Shown piece by piece: positions 1 through 8,365 of a stretch of 64,000 bases of DNA (its first letter is position 1; the number at the start of each line of letters is the position of its first letter). The notes under the pieces were generated by a model that was not told the DNA's origin, did not search any database, and worked only from the letters and a program-made list of their open reading frames with translations. The position numbers were made by a program, and so were the translations under genes. The DNA lies in the NCBI GenBank assembly GCA_945861565.1, contig CAMAUY010000001.1, positions 1 to 64,000 of the forward strand, in the 5' to 3' direction. The stretch is from Akkermansia muciniphila. GTDB lineage: Bacteria; Verrucomicrobiota; Verrucomicrobiia; Limisphaerales; UBA9464.

Positions 1-117
1 AGCGCAAGAAACCGCGACCTGGCCAAATTCGAAAAATTCGCCACCACCCTCAGAAATTTCCGACGTTTACCGGCTCACGAGCGGCCGCTAATGCCCAACT
101 TCTTTGACCAAATCTGA
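1..117 (+). CDS. C-terminal end of an unidentified protein (partial)
   Basis: An open frame enters from the left edge and stops with TGA after about 38 residues, ending in LMPNFFDQI. The visible part is basic and has no motif I recognise. It may be the true end of a gene starting outside the window or a chance open frame. It is followed by a short hairpin-type repeat (about 127-149) and a decayed fragment. Confidence 0.25.
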   Translation, partial: SARNRDLAKFEKFATTLRNFRRLPAHERPLMPNFFDQI

Positions 118-163
118 GTGGCATTGGGCAGGATGCCAGCGCTCCCAGGGTGGCGGTTCATGG

Positions 164-280
164 ACAGCGTTGTTCGAGAACCTTGAGGACGGAGCCACCG
201 TCGATGACTTCCTTGCAGCAGTCTGCCATGTACTCGGAGGAGGCTATGAGGAAGGGCCGTTTTGGAAACTGCTCTCGTAG
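164..280 (+). pseudogene. DUF433-like antitoxin remnant
   Basis: The frame starting with the codon at 164 reads TALFENLEDGATVDDFL and stops with TAG at 278-280. The LFENLEDGATVDDFL stretch resembles the helix-turn-helix-like core of DUF433 proteins, which are usually small antitoxins of PIN toxins. No start codon or N-terminal half is present, because a GC-rich repeat with the core ggatgccagcgctcccagg lies just upstream. The fragment overlaps the 3' end of the opposite-strand fucose synthase gene by 37 bases. I infer a broken remnant; the assignment rests on a short match recalled from the family. Confidence 0.35.
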
Positions 281-1185
281 GTCGCTCGGATGCCGGCTTC
301 GAGACTTATCTCAGGCTTCCAGCCCAACGCAAAGATGCGGGATGAATCCAACAATTTCCGGGGTGTTCCATCCGGCTTGGAGGTGTCCCACATAATTCGC
401 CCTTTGAACCCGACGACGTCGCCCACCAGTTCGGCCAGCGCACGGATTGTGAGGTCGGTGCCGGAACCCACATTGATTACTTGCTCGTCGCTGTAGCGAT
501 CCATCAGGAGTGTTGCGGCCCGGGCGAAATCATCAACGTGGAGGAACTCGCGCAGGGCCGACCCGGTACCCCAGCACACCACCTCGGGAGCGCCGGTGAT
601 CTTGGCCTCGTGAAATTTGCGCAGGAGGGCGGGCAGAACATGGGAGTTCTGCTGGTCATAGTTGTCATGCGGTCCGTACATGTTGGTCGGCATGGCGGAA
701 ATAAAGTCGCAACCGTGTTGCCGGCGAAAGGCCTGGCAAAGTTTGATGCCGGCAATTTTGGCGATCGCGTACCACTCGTTGGTGGGCTCAAGCGGGCCGG
801 TCAGCAGGGATTCTTCCTTGATCGGCTGGGGGGCATGTTTGGGGTAGATGCAGGAGCTCCCCAGAAACAGCATCTTCGTTGTGCCAAACTTCCATCCGGC
901 GTGGATCAAATTAGACTGAATCATGAGGTTTTCCCAGATGAAGTCCGCCGGTTGGCTTTGGTTGGCCTGAATGCCGCCGACTTTCGCCGCTGCCACGAAA
1001 ACGTGGGTTGGGCGCTCACGGTCGAAGAATTGATCCACCGCCGCAGGGTCAAAAAGATTCAGTTCCGCCCGGGTCCGGGTCAGGAGGGTGGAGTACCCTT
1101 GTCGCCGCAGATCACGGACGATCGCGCTTCCAGCCAGCCCGTTGTGACCCGCGACGAATATCCTTCTTTGCGTATCGATCATCAT
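244..1185 (-). CDS. fcl: GDP-L-fucose synthase
   Basis: An extended short-chain dehydrogenase that epimerises and reduces GDP-4-keto-6-deoxymannose to GDP-L-fucose, the donor for fucosylated surface glycans. The N-terminus has a Rossmann nucleotide-binding loop (FVAGHNGLAGSA). The catalytic set is visible as SSCIYP and a YAIAK motif (Tyr and Lys four residues apart). The length of about 313 residues is normal for the family. ATG codons at 1185 and 1182 fit the family N-terminus. A longer reading from TTG at 1230 adds 15 residues that do not look conserved. The usual partner, GDP-mannose dehydratase (gmd), is not in the window. Downstream glycosyltransferases and an exporter on the same strand suggest a role in surface polysaccharide synthesis. 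Confidence 0.92.
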   Translation of the reverse strand: MMIDTQRRIFVAGHNGLAGSAIVRDLRRQGYSTLLTRTRAELNLFDPAAVDQFFDRERPTHVFVAAAKVGGIQANQSQPADFIWENLMIQSNLIHAGWKFGTTKMLFLGSSCIYPKHAPQPIKEESLLTGPLEPTNEWYAIAKIAGIKLCQAFRRQHGCDFISAMPTNMYGPHDNYDQQNSHVLPALLRKFHEAKITGAPEVVCWGTGSALREFLHVDDFARAATLLMDRYSDEQVINVGSGTDLTIRALAELVGDVVGFKGRIMWDTSKPDGTPRKLLDSSRIFALGWKPEISLEAGIRATYESSFQNGPSS

Positions 1186-1325
1186 TAGCGTTTTCCGAGG
1201 TGCTTGAGGGCACTGATTATTTAACTTCAACCGCAGCCGGTCGCGCTGAGGTTAACGGCTGTCAAACTAATCGACCGGGGTTTTGATGGCAAGGTGGGAA
1301 GGCGGAAAGCACCCCTTGGCGGTGT

Positions 1326-1597
1326 GAGACAAAGATCTTCACGAATTCGCGAATCACCCACATTACTCCCGAAAGCGGGTCAATCCCGTGTTCGGGCTCT
1401 CCTCGAACAGAACCACGCGGTAGGATTCGCACGCGAAGCCGCGAAGCCGCGAAGCAAAACAACGCAGACTCGGGCAACAACTTCGGCATGGATATGGCGC
1501 GCCGAAGGGTACGGCCACGGCGGATTTTCATTTCCCGCTCTCGTCGTGGCTTCGCAACTTCGCGCGAGTATTCAAGTCCGCAGACAAAGACTTGAAT
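1326..1597. repeat. Dispersed repeat A, copy 1
   Basis: About 270 bases closely resembling 6648-6921. Both copies begin with a tcttcacga...cgaatcacccac segment. Both contain a run of cgcgaagccgcgaag units and end with gtccgcagacaaagact. Both are followed by a copy of repeat B. Long open frames cross it on both strands, but they match only the other copy, so I do not call a gene here. Confidence 0.75.
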
Positions 1598-1663
1598 GCT
1601 GAATGGGGAGTCCCTCACACCAAGGACACAAAGGTCACGACGGCGAAGGGGCCAAACTTCAGG

Positions 1664-1836
1664 GCGCGGAGCGCCGCCAGAGCGCAGGCCACGGCGTGAG
1701 CCGTGGGTTTCAACGCGCGCACTGCGCGAGGGTCGTGTCGTCCTCCCGCTCTGTCGCCCCTGGCGGGGCTTGGACTATTTGCGAATGCGGTCCCATGGCT
1801 CACGCCATGGGCTACGCTCTAGCGCTGCTCCGCAGC
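1664..1836. repeat. Nested palindromic repeat B, copy 1
   Basis: A modular inverted repeat. The left arm carries gcgcggagcgccgc and then a cggcgtgagccgtggg hairpin. The right arm carries ctctgtcgcccctggcgggg, then cccatggctcacgccatggg, then a gctgctccgcagc hairpin. Three other copies follow the same module order at 6937, 10353 and 15440. It fills the space between fcl and the glycosyltransferase gene. In this copy the left-arm gacagag module is poorly preserved. Confidence 0.8.
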
Positions 1837-1915
1837 TTTGCCTTTGCGCTCGGCTGCGGCGGGATTTTCGCGGGCTGGCGGGTACGTCCGGTCGTATCTA
1901 AAGCCACCGCCGATC

Positions 1916-4543
1916 TCAAGGCTGCGGAGACACGCCGGCAGCGGGCTTCAACTCATAGATCGATGCAGTCGCTTCGTCGTTCACAACAATGCAATGCTGC
2001 TGCGACAAGTGCACAGCGAAGTCTCCATAGTGATCGAGCCACCAGGATGAGGTTTTGGGTATTACCAGATGGGTTGCCCCGAGAGTGACCAAATCTTCGA
2101 GGTGTGCGACCGCCTCCCGGCTGTCTGCCGGGTAACGGTTTGCGTAGGTACCATTCGCCGCCTTTGGAAAGTGCCAGCCGCTTCTTCCGGTAAAACCGAG
2201 CAGGGCATCATCGCCCTTGCTGATGACGACCACCTGGGCTCCCGGCGGAGTCATCGCTTCGACGCACTGCAGGATCGCCCGCCGCAATGCACGGTACTCT
2301 GCGGTCTCGCGGCGACTGTGAGGCTGCCAAACGCAATTCCACTTCTCTTCAAAGCGTCTCCGGTTGGCCTCAAAGATCCGGTCATACTCCCCGACGGCAC
2401 ACAACTCGCCGACCGATGCCTGCCCGAAGTGATGGACAAAGACATCCTCGGCGCAAATCACGCGAAATCCCGCCTGCCGAACCCGAAGGGCGTAGTCATC
2501 ATCCTCGAACATGCCGATCTCGAACCGTTCGTCGAGGGCACCGACTTTTGCGAACAGATCCCGCCGAAAGGCAGTGCAATACATGGCCAGCATTCGCAGT
2601 TCGGAGAGCCGACCCCGATGGATCCCCGCATTCGCACGCGCGAACTGTTTGAATTCGGCATACGTCTTATACGGGGAGTCAATTTGCGCTTCGTTACACG
2701 TTCGGTTCGTCACAGGTCCTACCAGGCCCACTTCCGGATCCGCGAGGACCCGCACCAGACCGTCCCGCCAACCGTCTGCAACCAGGGTGTCGTTGTTCAG
2801 AAGAATCAGAATATCGCCCTGCGCCAACGCCAACGCCTGGTTGTTCGCATGGGCGAACCCCCGGTTTGTATCGTTGAGGAGGATGCGCACAAAGGGATTG
2901 AGACAGGCTACCTCGGCAAGAAACTCACGCGTTCCGTCGGTCGACGCATTGTCGACGACAATCAATTCATCTGCAGCGGGCCATCCATTCTCGAACAGAC
3001 TCGCCAGGCACATGCGCGTATAGACGAGTCCACCGAAGGTAACCATGATGACGCTGGCACGCTGTCGCACGGGTGCACCCGTGGGGCAGGCCTCCGGCCT
3101 GCCAGTTCGTGGAGGCTCCGACTCCACGCGGGGTCCGAGACTCTCGCCTCGGCCAGACCAGGGTGTTGGCACCGCGTCTTGGTCCGAAGCGACGATGGCC
3201 GAGGTTGACGTTTCCAGCCGAGCCACCGGCACCTGCAGGTTCCTCGCCGTATCCAATGTCTGCTCCGGCAATCGCGTTGGCCATCGTCCCGTCGGGGTCA
3301 ACACCAGTGACGGGGGCAGCACAGACGGCTCCGGTTGCGATGGCCGCAATGGCCGCGTCGCGCCCGGGAGGCGAATGCCAACCTCGGCGAGCAACCGCGG
3401 CAGCACCACGTCATGGGCAAAATATTCACGGGCCACGGCCCACGCGGCGCGGCGGTGCTTCCCGTAATCGGAATTGATCGATTCGATTCCGGCGATGATT
3501 TCGTCCATCGTCAGGAATCCAAACAATCCGGCGCCGGTGGGGAGGCTGTTGCAGAAACCCGTTTCTTGAGTTACCACCGGCCGGCCGGCCGCCAGATAGG
3601 TGACGGCGCGATCGCTAAACCAACCGCTGCGCAGGCGGACGTTTTGGTCCTTTGCGACGGTGAATTCACCTCGGGAATCGGCGATGTACGCCCGATAGGC
3701 GTCGGGATCGGCCGAGAAATCCACCGCCGGTCGGACGTGCCAACCGTGCGCTTCGAGCATTCGTTGCGCATCGGCGTCATAACGGGCTAGAGCCAATTCG
3801 AACGGTTGCTGGACCCGCCGCGGCAACTCGATGAACTTCAGGAATTCGAGATGCTTGCTCCATCGGTAGACGTCTCCTTCGAAATGAACCTCGCGCCCGG
3901 GTTGGCACCAATTCCCGATCGTGGTGAAGGCGTTTGCGTCGTCGCGCCCGCGGCCCTCCCAGAATTCCATCACGACCGGTTGGCGGGTGGGAAGGAAATG
4001 GAATTGCGTGGGTTTCGGCACCCGACAATCGGATCGTCCGAGATTTTCTCCGAACGTGAAGAAGGCGCAATGGGGCGAGAGGTAGTCGATGGTTTCCTCT
4101 TTTCCGTCGTACAGTTCCATCTGAACGTCAACCGGGTCCGTCTCGAGGAAGACCAGCCGGTTTCCTCGGGTCAGCTCCTCGGTTGGAAGGTGACTGCCAT
4201 GCAGATTAACGATGAGGGCAGCTGATTTATACAAATCCATCAGCTGCAGTTCTGTCATTCCAAAGTACCGACTTTCATACGGTGCGTGGTAGGCCCATTT
4301 GTTGCCAAAGCCGAAGCGCGAAAGAATCCCGGAAATATAATCTGCGGCCCGTGCCGGCCCGTCGTCGGTCGAGCTGCGCATCAATTTGCTGGGAGTGCAA
4401 CCATGAGCCTCGACGTAATAGACATCGAACCCGAGCCGTTCCAGACCCACGAGGTAGTGGAGGGTTTGCCAGGCAACTCCGGCGACGGGAAAGTGACCCA
4501 GAAATCCCAGGAGGACTATTTTCTCAGGACTCCTGACGTTCAT
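1916..4543 (-). CDS. Two-domain glycosyltransferase (GT-B-like plus GT2)
   Basis: Large protein of 875 residues. Residues 8-395 look like a retaining GT-B-type glycosyltransferase; the later part has SDRAVTYLAAGRPVVTQETG, typical of the nucleotide-sugar site. Residues 395-495 are a Pro-rich linker. Residues 496-740 form a GT2 domain with VDNASTDGT, LLNNDTLV (metal-binding region) and FEDDDYALR. The last 130 residues (about 745-868) are a separate small domain that I recognise only as a tail of some glycosyltransferases. It probably adds two sugars to one surface glycan. The start ATG overlaps the stop of the upstream ABC exporter by four bases (ATGA), so the two are probably translationally coupled. 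Part of the linker is encoded by repeat-like DNA. Confidence 0.85.
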   Translation of the reverse strand: MNVRSPEKIVLLGFLGHFPVAGVAWQTLHYLVGLERLGFDVYYVEAHGCTPSKLMRSSTDDGPARAADYISGILSRFGFGNKWAYHAPYESRYFGMTELQLMDLYKSAALIVNLHGSHLPTEELTRGNRLVFLETDPVDVQMELYDGKEETIDYLSPHCAFFTFGENLGRSDCRVPKPTQFHFLPTRQPVVMEFWEGRGRDDANAFTTIGNWCQPGREVHFEGDVYRWSKHLEFLKFIELPRRVQQPFELALARYDADAQRMLEAHGWHVRPAVDFSADPDAYRAYIADSRGEFTVAKDQNVRLRSGWFSDRAVTYLAAGRPVVTQETGFCNSLPTGAGLFGFLTMDEIIAGIESINSDYGKHRRAAWAVAREYFAHDVVLPRLLAEVGIRLPGATRPLRPSQPEPSVLPPSLVLTPTGRWPTRLPEQTLDTARNLQVPVARLETSTSAIVASDQDAVPTPWSGRGESLGPRVESEPPRTGRPEACPTGAPVRQRASVIMVTFGGLVYTRMCLASLFENGWPAADELIVVDNASTDGTREFLAEVACLNPFVRILLNDTNRGFAHANNQALALAQGDILILLNNDTLVADGWRDGLVRVLADPEVGLVGPVTNRTCNEAQIDSPYKTYAEFKQFARANAGIHRGRLSELRMLAMYCTAFRRDLFAKVGALDERFEIGMFEDDDYALRVRQAGFRVICAEDVFVHHFGQASVGELCAVGEYDRIFEANRRRFEEKWNCVWQPHSRRETAEYRALRRAILQCVEAMTPPGAQVVVISKGDDALLGFTGRSGWHFPKAANGTYANRYPADSREAVAHLEDLVTLGATHLVIPKTSSWWLDHYGDFAVHLSQQHCIVVNDEATASIYELKPAAGVSPQP
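3071..3152. repeat. Hairpin repeat inside the glycosyltransferase linker
   Basis: Contains the palindromes gggtgcaccc and ggcaggcctccggcctgcc, followed by ggctccgactccacgcgggg. A very similar ccgactccgcgcggggt unit lies in intergenic DNA near 26,950. Here the repeat is read in frame and encodes roughly residues 465-491 between the two catalytic domains. Confidence 0.6.
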
Positions 4544-6420
4544 GCGATCGCAGTGCTTTGTTCGACTGTCGGCGTTGCCTTTTCTCGCGCCAGTCCAACC
4601 TGGGCGTCGTAGAGTTGTTTGTAATGCTTACCGAGGGCGAGCAGTTCGGCCTGGGTTCCTTTTTCGACTAATTGACCCTGCTGCAGCACCAGGATGATAT
4701 CCGCGTTGTTGAGCGTTGAGAGTCGATGAGCAATCATGAAGGTTGTGCGTCCGGCCATCAGGCGGTCGAGCGCATCCAGAATTACCGCTTCGGTCTTGGA
4801 ATCGACCGAGGAGGTGGGCTCGTCAAGAATGAGAATTGGAGCATCCTTCAGAAATGCGCGAGCGATGGAGATTCGTTGCCGTTCACCGCCCGAGACGGCG
4901 GCACCGCGCTCCCCCAGCATGGTCTGGTATTTTTGGGGCAGGTTCATAATGAAGTCATGGGCGTTTGCGCACTTGGCTGCCTCCACGATCTCTGCGTCGG
5001 TCGCATCCAGCCGGCCGTACCGAATGTTTTCAGCGATCGTGCCTGAAAACAGGAGCGGTTCCTGCAGAACGACACTGACCTGATCTCGGAGGGATCGAAG
5101 TAGGATCTTCCGAATATCCACTCCATCGAGCAGAATCCGGCCTCCTGTGATGTCATAAAAGCGTGGCAACAAACTGACGAGCGTGCTCTTTCCGGCTCCG
5201 GTTTGTCCGACGATTCCGACCACCTGTCCGGGCTTCACCTCGAACGAAATGTCCGAGAGGGTATTCGTCCTGCCCGGGTAGGCGAACTTGACGCCCTCCC
5301 ATTGCAGATGCCCCTTGGCTCGTTGCATCGCCTGGGCACCGGGCTCATCCCGGATGTCGGGTACGGTGTCGAGGAGTTCGAACGTATTTTTCAGGCTTAT
5401 GAAGCGATCCTGCAACGAGCCGATGGTAAAACTTATGGCTTCCAACGGCTTGTAGACTGCAGCGATATAGGCGATCACCACCAACATTTGGCCAACGGTC
5501 AGCCGCCCTTGTATTACCTGGTACGCGCCGATCCCGAGAACAACCGAGGTGCCGATCGCGGTGATCATATTCACCACGAGGGAAAAAACGGTCTGGCGAA
5601 CGGTGATCTTGACTCGCTCAGTCACCGCGTGAGTTGTCTGGGTGCGAAAACGTTTGAACTCATGTTCTTCGCGTCCAAACGCAACAATGACACGCATGAT
5701 GGACAAGCTTTCATGGATGACGGAGAGAGATTCCCCTTCGAGTGAGAGGACGCGCTGAAGGCGATTCTGGATGTGGGAGGCATAATACCCGACCGAGTAA
5801 TAAAGGAAAGGCACCACGGCGAGCGATGCCAAGGCGATCCACGGGTCCATGGCAAACGAGATCCAGAGCATTCCGACCAGAGTGAGCGCGCTTTCCATGA
5901 GCATGGGGACCGTCATGATCAGAGCCGCGGGTGCGTCGCCCTGGCTGTTAATCATATAGATCAGCATGCCTGACCGGCGGCGCTCGTGATAGGCCAGCGA
6001 TAGGCGCTGGGCATGCAGGAACATCTGGCTGCGAAAATCGAGGGTGATAAACTGGTCAATCCGGGTGTTGATGTAATTCGACACCACATGCAGACTGTTC
6101 AGGAGCAGCGTCACGGCCAAGCCACCGCAGACCGCGATGACCAGCAACGAGATCCGGTCGGTGCCGACGGTACCCAGGGCGCGGGCCAAAATGGGAGGCA
6201 GTGGCTGCCGTTCGAGCACATGATCGACCACGATCTTGAGGGTCCACGGCGTCAGCAGCGCGGCCGCCGCCGACAGCATGGTGACGACAATCGAGGCCGC
6301 TGCCAGCCGCCAGTGGGGCTTTAGATACCGGAAAACCCGGATGACGTATTTGAAAGGAATCGCGTTCATCCGTCGGTCACACGGGTCTGGCCGATTCAAA
6401 TTCACCCGGGTAGACGTCAT
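4540..6420 (-). CDS. MsbA-like ABC exporter (fused permease-ATPase)
   Basis: Half-transporter of the ABCB/MsbA type, 626 residues. Residues 35-330 form the six-helix membrane domain. Residues 370-605 form the ATPase, with Walker A GQTGAGKST (about 405-413), signature VSGGERQR (509-516), Walker B ILILDEP (529-535) and the H-loop histidine near 565. It would act as a homodimer in the inner membrane, flipping a lipid-linked sugar or another amphipathic compound. Coupling to the downstream glycosyltransferase gene (four-base overlap) points to a glycolipid or oligosaccharide precursor as substrate. Either ATG 6420 or ATG 6369 could be the start; the second gives an N-terminus closer to the family. 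Confidence 0.9.
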   Translation of the reverse strand: MTSTRVNLNRPDPCDRRMNAIPFKYVIRVFRYLKPHWRLAAASIVVTMLSAAAALLTPWTLKIVVDHVLERQPLPPILARALGTVGTDRISLLVIAVCGGLAVTLLLNSLHVVSNYINTRIDQFITLDFRSQMFLHAQRLSLAYHERRRSGMLIYMINSQGDAPAALIMTVPMLMESALTLVGMLWISFAMDPWIALASLAVVPFLYYSVGYYASHIQNRLQRVLSLEGESLSVIHESLSIMRVIVAFGREEHEFKRFRTQTTHAVTERVKITVRQTVFSLVVNMITAIGTSVVLGIGAYQVIQGRLTVGQMLVVIAYIAAVYKPLEAISFTIGSLQDRFISLKNTFELLDTVPDIRDEPGAQAMQRAKGHLQWEGVKFAYPGRTNTLSDISFEVKPGQVVGIVGQTGAGKSTLVSLLPRFYDITGGRILLDGVDIRKILLRSLRDQVSVVLQEPLLFSGTIAENIRYGRLDATDAEIVEAAKCANAHDFIMNLPQKYQTMLGERGAAVSGGERQRISIARAFLKDAPILILDEPTSSVDSKTEAVILDALDRLMAGRTTFMIAHRLSTLNNADIILVLQQGQLVEKGTQAELLALGKHYKQLYDAQVGLAREKATPTVEQSTAIA

Positions 6421-6647
6421 TCCAGTAGCCCGGGGTGTTCAGGTTGGGGGAGTTCATCATCCTCTCGGAGGCACAGCTTCGTAGCGGGTTAATTCGGTGA
6501 AAAGGATTTTCGGGGGAGCGGAGCTCCCTGGCGCTGTCGGGAATCTCTTCCATTGCGTCGGCATCTCATGCAAGACAATGAGAAAACCTTTAACACTCAG
6601 CGCCAAAAACACAATTAAAAGCGCACCGGGCAGGACGCAGGCGGCGT

Positions 6648-6921
6648 AAGACATGAATCTTCACGAGTTCTCGAATCACCCACCGTATTGCTGCAAACGG
6701 GTCGATGCCTTGATCGGGCTCTCCTCGACAGAAACCAACCCGTATGATTCGCACGCGAAGCCGCGAAGTCGCGAAGCAAAGCAGAGCAGAGCAGAGCAGA
6801 CTTGGGCACGGACTGCGGCATGGATGGGATCCCCCGATGGGCACCCCCATCGGCGGATTTCCAATTCCTGTTCGCCTCGCGCCTTCGCGCGAGAATCCGG
6901 GTCCGCAGACAAAGACTCGAG
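6648..6921. repeat. Dispersed repeat A, copy 2
   Basis: Matches 1326-1597 from the tcttcacga...cgaatcacccac opening to the gtccgcagacaaagactcgag end. It has an extra short duplication (agcagagcagagcag) and an inserted gatgggatcccccgatgggc palindrome. Repeat B copy 2 follows directly, the same order as at the first locus. The stretch 6421-6647 before it holds no gene that I can support. Confidence 0.75.
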
Positions 6922-6936
6922 TTTGACCATTCCGGA

Positions 6937-7144
6937 GGCGCGGAGCGCCGCAAGAACTTAGCCCATGGCGTGAGCCACGGGATTTCAGGCACGGGGTGCG
7001 CGAGCCCCGGAGGGGCGACAGAGAATATCGCCACAATAGGATGAATTATCCGCAGGCTCTGTCGCCCCTGACGGGGCTTGCGTCATGCGCCAACACCGTC
7101 CCACGGCTCACGCCGTGGGCTAAGATCTGACGCCGCTCCGCGGC
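6937..7144. repeat. Nested palindromic repeat B, copy 2
   Basis: The clearest copy. Left arm: ggcgcggagcgccgc, then agcccatggcgtgagccacggg, then agccccggaggggcgacagag. Right arm: ctctgtcgcccctgacggggct, then cccacggctcacgccgtgggct, then gccgctccgcggc. The right arm mirrors the left, and most modules are also self-complementary. Confidence 0.85.
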
Positions 7145-7240
7145 TAGGAGCCGCTCAAAAAGGTTCCTAGACATTCTCTGCCAAGAAAATGGCCTGTTTT
7201 TCAGTGGAATCGGATTTTTGTCTTACACCCGGACGCAGGC

Positions 7241-7403
7241 GGTGCATTCACAAGTTGTTGGTAGAGGGGTTGTCGCGCTGCGACAACCCCGCCCGCGTTC
7301 AGCGGGCAAGCAGGGCAGCAGTGATGTTCGTGCCGCACCTTAACGGCGCGGGGACGCCGCAGCGCGGCGTCCGCTACCTTCTCCAACAACTTCGGGATGC
7401 ACC
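7241..7403. repeat. Structured repeat C, copy 1
   Basis: About 160 bases with imperfect terminal inverted repeats: ggtgcattcacaagttgttgg at the left and ccaacaacttcgggatgcacc at the right. Internal hairpins are gttgtcgcgctgcgacaac, cccgcccgcgttcagcgggc and ggacgccgcagcgcggcgtcc. A full copy occurs at 19,175 and a 3'-truncated one at 10,289. It has the layout of a non-autonomous miniature element. Confidence 0.8.
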
Positions 7404-7417
7404 GGGACGCAGACTCT

Positions 7418-8365
7418 TTAAGAGTTGTTACCGGGCGTTGCTCCGTTTTCCACCACTTCGCGAGTCACGGATTGAGGTCTCTTGTTGACGGTGAGGTAGA
7501 TTCGACCGATGTACTCACCGGCCATCCCGAGAACCAACAGCTGTGTGCCTGAGAAGACAAGAATTGCGGCCATCAACGACCCCCAACCCAGGGGCGTTTT
7601 GTACCAGTAGCGTTCGGCAACGACTGCGATCGTAAAAAGAAAGCCCGCCGCCGCGAGAGCGAATCCCAGCAGGGTCGCCAGGTGCAGGGGCATCACGGAA
7701 AAATTAACGAACATGTTCAACCAGAGCTTTAGCAGCCGACCGATGGTATAGCCGCTTTGCCCCGACTCGCGTGGGGCGTGCGTCACGAGCACCCGGCCGA
7801 TGTTTTGAGTCACCTGAAGAATGAGGCCATCGACATAGGCAAATGGCCCCTCATACCGGCATATTTCGGTGGCGACAAATGCGCTCATGCATCGAAAACT
7901 GGAGAGGTAAAGCCCTTTCGGTTTGTCCAGCAGGAGGTCTGCGACGGAGTTCGTCAGCCAACTTCCCAGGTTACGCCAGCCTTGATGCTGCTTTTTTTCG
8001 TAGTAACTGTAGACGACCTCACAACCGGTCGCGCGGGCGTGGCTCAAGAGCTTCAAGACCTCGGAGGTCGGGTTCTGGAGATCGTCGTCCATGGTGACAA
8101 CGTGGGCACCGCGGGCATGACGCAAGCCCGCCATGACGGCGTTGTGTTCGCCAAAATTTCGGGCGAGTTTCACGAGTTTTATCGGGCACGCGTATTGCAT
8201 CATGAGCTTCTCGCAGGCGGCGGCGGTGTTGTCGCGACTCCCATCGTTGACCAACACTAATTCGCAACCGCCGTCAACGGGAAGAGCGGTCAACTCGCGT
8301 AATAAGCGTTCGATGGTCTCCTCCGAATTGTACAGCGGCACGACGATGGTGAGCGCGGGTCTCAT
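7418..8365 (-). CDS. Polyprenyl-phosphate glycosyltransferase (GT2, DPM/GtrB-like)
   Basis: A 315-residue GT2 enzyme with the N-terminal signature IVVPLYNSEETI, VNDGSRDNT and a metal-binding MDDDLQNP motif (92-99). Two hydrophobic segments close the protein (about 225-250 and 263-290). This layout is that of enzymes such as GtrB, ArnC or DPM synthase, which transfer a sugar from a nucleotide donor to undecaprenyl phosphate on the cytoplasmic face. The start ATG overlaps the stop of the upstream membrane glycosyltransferase by four bases, so the pair probably makes and then uses one polyprenyl-phosphate sugar. The exact sugar cannot be read from the sequence. Confidence 0.88.
   Translation of the reverse strand: MRPALTIVVPLYNSEETIERLLRELTALPVDGGCELVLVNDGSRDNTAAACEKLMMQYACPIKLVKLARNFGEHNAVMAGLRHARGAHVVTMDDDLQNPTSEVLKLLSHARATGCEVVYSYYEKKQHQGWRNLGSWLTNSVADLLLDKPKGLYLSSFRCMSAFVATEICRYEGPFAYVDGLILQVTQNIGRVLVTHAPRESGQSGYTIGRLLKLWLNMFVNFSVMPLHLATLLGFALAAAGFLFTIAVVAERYWYKTPLGWGSLMAAILVFSGTQLLVLGMAGEYIGRIYLTVNKRPQSVTREVVENGATPGNNS

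Noticed and set aside
6590-7036. Overlapping open frames of up to 148 residues on both strands
   Set aside because: They lie within repeats A and B. The same false frames occur at the other A copy, so they reflect the repeat and not a protein family.
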